This document shows, one piece after another, positions 40,901 through 52,900 of a stretch of DNA of 64,000 nucleotides. The stretch is from Rhinopomastus cyanomelas (taxonomy: Eukaryota; Chordata; Aves; Bucerotiformes; Rhinopomastidae). How positions within the stretch are numbered: position 1 is the stretch's first letter; every line of letters starts with the position of its first letter. The stretch spans positions 2,921 to 66,920 of the forward strand of contig VXBP01010324.1 in assembly GCA_013400115.1 (NCBI GenBank), in the 5' to 3' direction. A model generated the notes under the pieces. The model was not told the origin of the DNA. It saw nothing but the letters and a program-made list of their open reading frames with translations, and made no database searches. A program made the position numbers and the translations under genes.

Positions 40901-43900
40901 CTGGAATTCAACCTTTTGGTCACCTAGGGTCACCCAACTTTCCCCTCCCAACTTTCTGTCCAACTCTGGCCTGCTCACTGCAGAGGCATAGTGGGCAAAA
41001 AAGAAAGCCTCAAAGCCAGAAGTCTGGCCTCTTGACAACTGTTTTTGCCTGAAGCACACAGCATCACACAGCTGTTACGGAGAAAATCCATTCCAACCCA
41101 TCTAGATTACTGCAGCCATTTCCAACCTGTACCAACTTTGTCAGGAATGCCACACTAAGCCCTATTGAAGCACCTGAATAATTAAAACATTAAATTACAA
41201 TGAAACATGGAATTAGTTACTTCATGAGCAATTATCGAGCAAAAATAGCCTAACTTTTAAAAGCACGATCAATTATTTTGTCACTATAATATTGTGTAAA
41301 CTGGGATTCAAATACTCCATCTGTTCCTTGTGAGCAAAAGTCATTCAGTCTTTCAAAAAACTTTCTGAAATACTTTAGATTTCCATAAAATTCAACCTCA
41401 AAGAAAACATCATGCTTAGACAAAGAACTCAGACTTCTGAAAACCACAGCCTGTACCTGGAGTCTAGCACACAGATGTCTCAAGGTCTACATCAGTTACC
41501 TCTAGTTAACTTCAACTTCAAAATCTACTGATCAAGAAAATGAAAACATTAGACCCTAAACATCTTCTAAACGCAATCTCATGCCGTTTTCTTTAGCACA
41601 GTAACAACCACCACCACCAACCACACAGCTAGTACAAATCAGCTGCACAAACCAGCTTTCAGCCACTCCAAGGACAAACGCGGTAACAAGCCCACTCTCT
41701 CTCCAACGAGACTGCAGTGTGCACCTGTGAATAACCACTTTTGCAGGCAACTAACTTCAAATTTTCATGCAGTATGAATCAAGGCCAAAAACAGAAAAAA
41801 TACAACATAATAAAGCAGATGCAGCGCTTTTATCCTATTGCCACTTACTTCAAACTTCAACAATGGAGTCAAGGTGTCCTGAAAAAAACTGCCAGGAGAA
41901 GACCCCTTCAGGGTTTCTTCCTGTGGCTCAGGACTAGAAGAAAAAATGTCTTGAAGTGGAACAAGTACTTCATCGTCGTCATCATCATCATCTAGAGTGC
42001 ATTTCAAACTCTCGTCTTCACTACCAAAGGAGCTTTTTAATTTTACATTCATCTTGGACTGGTCTACACAGGTGTTCTCAATTTTTATGTTGCCTGAGAG
42101 CTGTGAAGACACACAGCCACTGTTCACACTCTCTTCTTTAAAAGTCAACGAATGGAAAACACTTCCACCCGTCTTTTCTGGGAGTGCTAGTTCCACGGAA
42201 CCTTTCACTGAACAATAATCCTTATCCGAAGTCTTGCCATTTGTTTCTGAAAAACCTTTGCTGGATCGAACGCTGGAAGCTTTATTGTGGGCAAGTCCTT
42301 CTGACCTTTCTTCCTCTTGCTCTTTCTTAGTATCCAATACCTGAGGTAAGTCAGCCTTCTCCAGATGAGATTTCACATCTTCTGTTTGTGTTAAGTGGTG
42401 ATGAGAAGGCAACACAGTACTTTTTTCCTGAGAAGAAGGAAGGGACTTTTCCAAGAAAAACTGTGAGTTAGCCACCTGCAATTGATTCTCTTTGGTATCC
42501 ACAATAGAAAAATGGTTATTTTTACCAGGACTCTGTGCAGAATATGAAGAGGACAAGTCTACAGAGGAGCAATTATTTCTTTCATTTCCATTTTTTGAGA
42601 TGAGGTATTCCTCTGGAAGAGAAAAATCATGTCTAGGTAGACCAGCACCCTTCATTAGCTGCAGAACATCACTATAAGTAGTCTTTAAAAGGGTATCTTT
42701 TACAAAGTCACTCCTCCTATTTTTGCACTTCACAGATGATCTGTTTAAAGTGATGTCATTCCAACTTGATACTTCATATTGATTTGAACTGTCTTCATCC
42801 ATGCTCGTAGCACTGTATTTTCTCTTCCCAGAAAAGTCTATTTGTTTGGATTGCCCAGAAGACACATTAGATCCAAGGCAGGGTAAAGGGACAGATGGGC
42901 TCTTTTGCATACTGGTGGCCATCTCAAATGCTGTTCTTGTTCTCAGTGCACTTGGAGAAGATGCCTCCTGTTTTGAAACCAATTTTGCTCTTGATTGAGA
43001 TGGGTCATCTGTGAAGTATTTAAGACAAAAAGTAAACCACTGTTGTCATGTTCAAATATTTTTAAAACAAAAAAAACCCCACCACAACAATATAGTAGCT
43101 TACCCTCTAAAAATTAGCTTCTGTTTTTAAGTCAATAGAAATTTTTATCAGAAGCCATAAAACTCACATTCTGCTTGAACACAGTGGGCCACAATGAGGA
43201 TTTAGCTATTACTGTACTGTTACATTATTATTATAACAAGCATGGAAATTAAATTAAATCCTTTTACTTTGCAGTAACTCAGTAGCCACTGTCGAACACA
43301 CTAGAATCCATCCATTTGGAAGACAGACAACAGCCCAGTTGTAGCATAGAATTGGAAAAAATTTCTTGAAGAAATTTTCTGGAAGAAAATTACTGAAAAA
43401 TTTTCAGTAGTTCTGTATTACTGTTATAAATAATGAACAGTATGAAAAGTCATTTTGGAAATACTGAAACAATTTTAACATGACTGCTCATAAAGAAGGC
43501 TTCAGAACACTAGCACTCAGAATATCTGTTTTGGGACTACGGTTCTATAGCACTAGAGCCCACCTTCCTCACCATGGCTTTCTGCTTCCTGCTCTAAGCT
43601 GGCATCAGCATCAGGTCGCTCTGTAGCCAGCTACTCCTTGAAGCTGATGTGGCTGAGAACTTCCCAACTCACTTTCCAGTTAGACCAGCTCTTCGCACTG
43701 GCGCAAAGTCTCAGTGCTAGCACAGGCAGAAAGCGAAGTGCATAAGCAGTCTGATAGGTTTATACATCCATGGACCCAGAACACAGGAATATTCTCAATG
43801 TTTTGGCATGTCCCCCTCTTTTAAAAGAAAAAAAATCCTTCTACTGACCTAGCTCAAGCTTCTATCCACTTCTAAAATTCATTTCTACATAACGTAAAAC

Positions 43901-46900
43901 AAAATTAATGTGATTAAAACAGGCAAAAATAACAGTAACACCATCTAAACTTAACGCTCTTGTTGAACCAAAGGCTAATTTTTAGATTAGGCAAAGGGCA
44001 ACATTTGTTGTACACCAGTGGGTGTGGATTTTCCAAAATGCAAGAAAAACAATAAAAACAATCAAAGATTAATAACTTGAGACAAAGGAGTATCATGATT
44101 TCTTCTGAAGTTACGATGTGTTTTTCACTAAAAACCCAAATTACTTTTAAAACTCTTCAAGCTTACCATGTGTGAAAATTAACATTGCCTACATATCAGT
44201 AACTTTGAGGGAAAGAGAAAAAAGAAAAAACTAACTTCAAGAACAAAATTACATTTAAAAAGGGATACTAAGTGATGAACCTGACTGTTTCATTAAGCTC
44301 ATATTATCAACATTACTTCTACCTGAGGCAGTCTCCTTTGAACCAGAATGTGGTCTTTTTCTTAAAGGACATCCATTTCCCTAAAAATAAATACAGAGAA
44401 AATTAAAAAGTTAACTGCACACTTCTTAAAATCAGGATGTTGACATCTTCAGCCAAGTGTTGAATCCAGCACAGATTTAGTTCCCCGCTCAAAAACATGG
44501 TCATATACTTCAAGACAAACTTAAAACATAGCTACAAAGATCTTAATAAAATGACTCTCTGTAACCTCATTTTTTAACCTTTTTACCCTCCAGGTGTAAA
44601 TATCTCAATTTCTAAGGTCATTAACCGCTTCTATCCCTGGGCTACATGGCAACATACCCCAACTGGCTTGTCTTAAAAAAGTCATTAGGAACTTAAATAA
44701 CAAAACAACAGAAAAGTAGAGCCAAGCAAATACAGAGGGAAGAACACGCTAAACAATCTTATTTGTTCCCTTCATAGCACACTGTGGAGGCACAAATAAT
44801 TCTCTTCCCAGCAAGCAACCAACAACCCCGTAAAGAGCTTTCCTGGTTAGTAAGAATTACTATAATTCCACTTGAAATGAAATACTACATACTTGTGGTA
44901 GGTTCAAGACCACAATTAAAAAAAAAGGAAAAAACCAGCTAGGTCTTGATGAGATCTCAGAATTTGCCAGACAGCTTAGGGAAAATGAGAAAAAGGGTTA
45001 TTAAATCTGTAAATATGTATAGAAAGAAGTAGTTAAGCAAGTTAGTGCACACAAACCAGAAAGTCCATCACAAATTCTGCGAAAATTACAACAGGAGATT
45101 ACTACCATCTCCCATTGTACAAGAGGGGCACAACCACCCTCTCTTCTATTCATTCTGAGACACCCTCCAGGTCACCCATGAGTCATACATCCTGGTCTGC
45201 CAACACCAAACCCTTGGCCGATCCAGACCAGCAACCCCTTCAATTCTTCAGTGTAGCTTGTCCACTGATCGGACAGGCCTGATTCTCCAGCACCTGGAAA
45301 TGCAACCCTCAGTGCAGGAGACATGCCTTCAAAGAGAACCCAGTTTCCTTCCTTGTCCAAGGTCTAAGGATTCTCAAGTCCTTTTGCTTCCTTCAGAACA
45401 CAATTCAGGTAAGCACAAAAAAATTCTCGGATGCCTGTCCTGAAGCTTCTTCTGTCCCCAATACTTGAGCATCCCCAGCTTTTCTCAGCAGCAGAAATGA
45501 GCCTCTCTTCCCAGTGAACAACGGCTCACAGATGGCCCCAGCCACATGGGGAGCTCAAGATGGTGATAACTGCATGGCCAGCATCAGCAGGGGCCTCCCC
45601 CGACACCACAAAACATGGCCAAGAGAGTTCTATTCCACTCCTAGCTCTGTCTCTCTCCTCCTGCCTCAGCTACAGGAGAAAGGGCACTGGACAGATGCCC
45701 CATCGTGGCGGGGTGGGAATTGGCACTTAATTCTTGCTTCTCAGCCTGCCTCCAGCTTGAGGCCAGGCCAGGCCCAGTTCAAGCCGGAACCTGCTTCTCA
45801 GGTCACCTCCTGAGGCAAAACGGGGCGCAAGAGGCAGCTGCTGCCTCCAGCAGGGGAAGGGGCCACTGCCCAACCCCTGCCTCTGGTAGGGCAGGGGGCC
45901 ACTGTGTCCCCTCCTGTCCCATCTCCCTCCCCACCACTTGGAAGTGGAGGAAGACAGAACCCCATGTCGAGGCTCCTAGAAGAGAAAAAAGGGCAGGGCT
46001 GGGTCTTCAGCCTTCTTTTACAGTGTCACATAGTGCATGTCCCTTCCAGGACAGATCACGAGGAGAACTCTTTTAAAGCAAAATGCACATTTTTCTTCAT
46101 GAAAGCACAACTGTATACATCTGACAATTTCAGTAATTTTCAAACCATAACACTATTTAACAGGGCCAATCCCACCTTTACCTAAATACTGTGGGTTAGG
46201 AGCATTAATCGGGACTGCTAGTACCTGCTGCTTCTAAACAGCTGAAATTTGCCATAGTTCCCCACACTGCATTTTAAGAAAACACAAGGTTATAAAGCAA
46301 TTAAGATAAAGACATTTTTCCTACAAAATACAATGGAAATTTACAATGAAAACTCTTATTTCCATGCTTGCATCCAACTCACAATATCTCCCCCTCTTTC
46401 AAACCAGAACTTCTATTGTAAAATAGAGTCAGTTTACCCAAAAGCATGACCTAAAATAGCAAAAGAGCATAAACTACTGTTACATCTCAAAAAGGCAGTA
46501 TGAAGAATGTCATCCTACACTGCAAAAGAAAAAAAGCACCTTTTAAAAAAAAGTAAAAATCACATGCACAGTAGGTCACTGATTTATACTTTTAGGTAAC
46601 CTTTTAAACACACCTGATGTGATACATTTGCTTCTGAGAATGGCTTTAAAAGACTCAGCTTAGATACTTTCATTCCATGTTTCTTCTGCTTCCATTCTCT
46701 GTGGAGAGCTTCCTGTGACAACCTACATTCAGAGTCAGCTGGAGGCAATTTCATGGGCAGACCCAAGTTCTGACACAGAGATGTGTTGTTGACAGTGCCA
46801 CTATTTCTAGCCCAGGCTTTTCCAGTATCAGCTTCTGATGATGAAATCCATTTGTCAGGGTCTGACCTAGCATCTTCTACCTCCAAAAAGTCAGTTTTCT

Positions 46901-49900
46901 GCTCCCACCTAGTTCCACACAACAATGACGCTCTTGTTATATCCAGACACTTCTCACTTCTTCCCTGTTCTGTCTTGACAGTTTTATCCTTTTTGGCCAA
47001 GAAAGAGCTTTGGGCCTCTGTGGTAATAAGGAGTTTTTGAATTGCAGCTTCTGGGGACAATGAACTCTGTGCCTTGCATGCTCTGCCATTCTCTACAGTG
47101 TTTACACTGTCCTTTTGCTCTTTAATTCCTCTCTGAAAGGCATCTAGGACAGGACTTGACTTTGGAGTTTGGTCTGGCATCTTTTTCCTTCTGACCTTCT
47201 TTGGAGAAGATACCTTATTTTCAAAACGTTCAGCACATAAAACCGACAATCCAATTCCTGCATCTTTTACGTTCCCTCCCTCTGGCAAGCGTAACGCTGT
47301 TCTGTCCTTATGGCCAAGGTCTAGAGAAAAGACAACTTATTCACAACCATGATATTGAGAGAAAAACACATCAATCTTATCTATCACACGCAATCCAAAA
47401 CGAATTACTTAGTAATTTAGTTTTGCTAGTGCCATGTGGTTTATTTTGTATCAAATACTGCATGATCTACGCCACAGCTTCAGCTGTTACAAGCTGTCTA
47501 GCTTAAGCATAAAACAGTAACTTGAAGTAATTACACAACTATTTAAATAAATTAATTTTAATAGAAAATATTTTGATTTGCATTATTAGAAAAATGTGAA
47601 GCGTGCACATTTAACATATTGCGTAAGCTACAGTCATTACACTGCTGCTACAATTTGAAAAGGACTGGATTACACTTCTGCACACTTACACTATTAAAAT
47701 TAGCAAGTACCTTGCCTTTAAAAGCCACATATTTACCTTGGTTTAAAACTGGCTTGAAGAACGCTGTAATGGTCTGGTTTCTGAAAAGAAAACAATATTT
47801 TTAAAAGAACAGTAATGAAATGCCCATACAAAATACAGATAAAATGAAAATGAAGTCACTTATTTCTGCAGAGCAGCTCTTTTTTCTGACAGACCAAAGG
47901 CAGCACCATCACCCTCACTGCCTTCTAGCCTTCACTCCGCTTGGCTAATGAAGCAAATCTGTCAGCTTCTTCACACAAACTGTTTCCTTTTTCATCCTGC
48001 TACCCTTCCAGGTTAAACTAAGCTTTCTTAAGTGAGACTCGCCTCACCTGTATCCTGTATTGTAAGACAGACATCACCGGTACCTTATGTGGTAACTCCT
48101 ACAAACATTTTACGTTTTTTTTTTAGAAGGGAGGCCATCCAGGGGGCCTCGTGACAGATTTGAGAAGTGTGCCAGCACAGACTGCATGAGGCTCAACAAG
48201 TCAAAGTGCAAGGCCCTACAGCCTGCTCAGGCCAATCCCAGGTACAATCACGAGCTGGGTGCAGAGTGCATTGAGAGTAGCCCTGAAGGTAAAGACTTGG
48301 GGGTGCTGACAGATGAGAAGCTCAACATGAGCCAGCAGTTTGCTCATGCAGCCCAGAAGGCCAACTGGATGCATCAAGAGGAGAATTGCCTGCAGAGCAA
48401 GAGGCAATCCTACCCTCTACTCTGCTCTTGTAAGACCCCGCCTAAAATACTGCATCCAGTTTTGGTGTCCCCGACATAAGGAGGGCACGTCCAGAGGAGG
48501 GCCACAAAGACGATCCAAGGGCTGGAGTACCTTTGCTATGAAGATAAGGTTAGGGAGCCAGGGTTGTTCAGCCTAGAGAAAAGACGACTACAGGGGGACC
48601 TTACAGCTGCCTTCCAAAACCTAAAGATAACCTACAAGAAGCCTAGAAAGGAACTTTCCACAAGGGTATCCAGCAATAGGACAAGGAAAATGATTTTAAA
48701 CTGAAGGAGAGTAGGTTTAGACTAGATCTTATGAAGAAATTCTTCAGCGCAAGGGCAGGTAGGCTCTGGAATAGAGTGCCTGGAGAGGTTGTGGGTGCCG
48801 CCTCCTTGGAAGCGTTCAAGGCCAGGATCAATGAGGTCCTGAGCACCAAGTTTAGTGGAGAGGTATCCCGCCCATGGCAGGGAGGTCAGAGTAGATAATC
48901 TCTAAGGTCCTTTCCAACCATAGCAATTCTGACTCTATTGTGGTGAGCATCGGGCCTTGTTGATACCGTAAGTGACCAAACCCTCTTCAATATATTATTA
49001 GTTGCAATCAAGTCTATCCTCAAGGTTCTGCCCTCAAGTTCTGAAGTTTCACTAACGCTGTAACATTCTTCTTATTGTCCAAAACCCTGTGCATCACTGT
49101 TCATGGCCTTCTTCACAAATTTGGTGCCAGGCTTAGCTGCAAATTCCTATCTGTGCTACTGCCAGACTTCTCAGCAAGAGCCTGTACTACCACTACAGCT
49201 AAACAAATACACGTGCCAGTGGCCTCCCTTCCAGTACACATTATGGGCATATTCTGGCTTCCAACAGAAATAGCCTATTATTACATACATACAACAAGAT
49301 CAGGAATAGCTGTAAATTGGAGGTATTTTCTCTGGTAAGAACCCATAGAATGTGAGAACATCAAAGCACTTCTGTTGGAGAAAATGTTACCTCTAAAATT
49401 GTGCTGATTGTCTGAGCACAAGTAGTATTTGAACTACAAAATGCATAAAAAGCTATCAACTTGCTATCTTTGTTTCCTCCTATGTAGCAAGGAAATTTAC
49501 TAACAACTTTAAGGCTATGCTTATACCCGTTTTGGAAGTGTCTCTTCAAGTCCCAACTTCAAGTACCAATGTGCAAAAGCAAGAATAATAGAGATTTATT
49601 TAAGACTACCTTTCACCTTCTGTAATCTTTCAATGCATTCCAGAGCAAAATTGTTTTGTACTGTCTGCATAACAGTGATTACACAAGGGCAAACTCAGCT
49701 ATGTGACCACACTTCCACAGACTCGGGAACAACTTCTGAAGTTCAGGCCGTAAGAACCCATGGCTCACGTGTTCCAACTGAAGTTGCATTTCATTTTACT
49801 TTTTTCTGTAAGCTTGTTACTCCCAACTTTGCATTTTCTAACATGGCTTCTATATTTTTAGCACCTACACAAACAGAAAAAGCTGATTATAACACACTGA

Positions 49901-52900
49901 TGCTGCTCTAATCAAGCAGCTGGAATACTGTATATCTCGCTGAAAAGCCATCTTGAATCAGATTAAATGATTGTATAAAACTGTCATTCTGGCTTACCAA
50001 AAGGAGCAGAAAAAAATTGTCAAAGACTGCTTGCCTCCAAGCTTCATCAGGCATAGGCCACATCTGGAGTACTGTGTCCAGTTCTGGCTACTCCAGGACA
50101 GGGAACCACTGGAGAGGGTACAGTAAAGGGCTATGAAGATGATCAGGGGACTGGAACATCTCTCAGAAAGGCTGAAGGGCTTGCATCTTTTTAGCCTGAA
50201 AAGGACTGAGGGGGGATCTTATCAATGCTTATAAGTATCTAAAAGGCAGCTGTCAGAAGGATGGGGCCAAACTCTTCTCAGCAGTGCCCAACAAAAGCAC
50301 ATGGGCAACAGGCACAAAGTGGAACACTGGAAGTTATATCTAAACGTGAAGAGGAACTTCTACAGTTCAAGAGGGGCAGAGCACCGCAACCTGCTCTAGC
50401 AGAACCTGCTCTAGCAGGAGGGTTGGACTACATGATCTCCAGAAGCTGCTTCCAACTCTTGCCATTCTGTAATGAAAACATGCCTGAAGAAAAAGGCTCC
50501 TCAAATTTCAGTTCAACAGAAGTTTAAATTGCAGAAATTGAAATTCAGCATTATTGCTCTTCTTGACTGATCCATCTTTCTGCCCTAGACCACCTCCCAC
50601 TCTCACACCCTGACCTCACCTTCTTACACATCCCCAGAGTTCTCTGTGCTTTGCACTTCTCAGGACACTCCCAGTGCTGGACTGATCTTACAGTTGCAAA
50701 AGCAGTCACATCTTGTGCCTACAGTTCCCAGCATTGTTTATCGTTCCAAAACTCTTATATTTTCTTAACTAAGCAACCATACTTGTTCCTTCCACGTTGA
50801 AGCCCCATCAGCAATACTAACCACTGTCAGTAGTCCAAACCTCATCTTCAGTTACCAGTCACATTCCTCTCCACACCTGAATCTTGAAGGCAAACCGAAA
50901 CCAAAACCAAATCCTGCTGCTTATCTTATCTTCTCTCTTCTTTCCGCAACCACGGGTTTGAGTAACTGTTTCTCTCCCTCCCACTTACCCTCTCAATCTT
51001 CTATCTTTTTGTTGTCTATTATTCTATATGCAAGAGCTTTGCAACAAAATTAATGTTTGTACCACAAACAATATAAAGCCTTGTAGAACCTAATTAAGGG
51101 AATGGAGGAGCTAATGCTTAAAAAAGGCTTTTTCTCCTCTCTGGAACAAAATTTTAAAATGAATGCGGAGGGAAGGGTCTCAATACACCACATTTGTCTG
51201 TTTGTTTAAAAGTGCTCACCCACTTACTCGCTCTGCATTGCATTTGCAAGCCATAGGAACTGTCCAACTAAAGCAACGGTTTCTCAAGGGCTGAATCTCA
51301 GACAGGGAAGCATACCAGAAACTTCAAATAGAATCAAAGGGTGCAAAACAAAGAAAACGTGTGACACAGTACAAAGAAGAACACGAGAAAGCACTGGGCT
51401 TTCCAAGCTGCTCTTCATGTATCTAAAAGTACAAAAAGAACACACAATTTTCTCTGCGGACAGGACAGTAACTGCTCTTACACTTACTAAAACATAAATT
51501 GTTCTGTGAATAGAAGTTAAATAATCAGTCTTGAAAGAATAAAGACCAGACGAAGCAACAGTCATGACTGTGCTCCACTCTTCTTGACCCAACACAAAGG
51601 TTCATTGTATCTTTGTTCCACACATCTGCTTAGTACTTTTCCACAAAATATACATAAATTCAGCAAAGCACACATATCCTAAGAGAGAAACAGTCCACCA
51701 TTGTTTGTGAGATCTCCGCTTACCTGAGACACAAAGGAGACCACTAAAATACCCAGATAAGAAAAGGCAAAGCCCATAAATACATGATCTCACGTGACAC
51801 AGAAAAACAGCTACACAGCCAAGAAATGCACCTAACAGACCTTCCGGGTCTTTTAGAAGGGCACAACTCACAAGGAGGGAGGGAAGAAATTCTTTCGCTT
51901 GTGTAAAAAGAAACTCCTCCGAGTATCCTAGTCAATATTTACAGCCATATCACTGCTTCTTTTGATTATATAAAAACTGTCCTTTTGAAAATCCGTGCTG
52001 GAAACACTAGCCATAACCCAGAGAAAGCAAAGCCACACAACACAGGAATAAACTACAAAATTGTTACTGCATGTGTAATGAAATTATGTATCTTGAACAG
52101 CACAGAGAAATAAAATAAAAAAACTAAAACCAACCACACAAAGCAGCCCAGAACAGAAAGCCACACGTAAAACCTCACAACACTGCAACACGAAACTCGG
52201 AGCAGTTTCGGTTTCTTGGGCAAGAAGCAACACCAAAGATAAACTTAACTTTTACCTTCTCCCTTTCCTCCCAGTGAGGGCTATCAGAAGAGGATTAGCA
52301 GAAGTTAACAAAATAAGGTGCTGCTAATGGAGTCAGGTGGTTTAACCACAACCAGCAACAGAGCACCACCAGCTGACCCTCCCTGCCATGAGACTGAAAA
52401 AACAATTTAAACCGAAACCAAGTCAATCTCGTGAGTTAAGAAGAGTATAATTGAAATAAAATAGAAAAAATAGTGGGAATCATAACAACAACTAAAAGGA
52501 AGATAACACAAAATGAAACAAAACACAAAAAAGACAAGAGATGCACAACGCAACTGCTGACCACCTGCTCACCGATGCCACCGTCAGCCCCTCCTGGCCA
52601 ACTGCCCCCAGTTTATATACTGGGTAGAACATCTCATGGTATGGAATATTCCTTTGGTTAGTTTGGGTGTGATGTCTTGGCTGCGTCCCCGCCCAACTTC
52701 TAGTGGCCTTCCAACCTAATTAGTAGCAGGGCATGAAAAGCTGAAAAATCCTTAACTTGGTTGTTGCTGAGTAGTATTTATACTGAAAATATCAGTGTGT
52801 AATCAACATTACCAAATCCAAAACACATTTTAAAGCCACTAAGAAGCAAATTAACTATCCCATCTCAAAACAGGACATAAGAAAATTATGTTTTGCCTCA

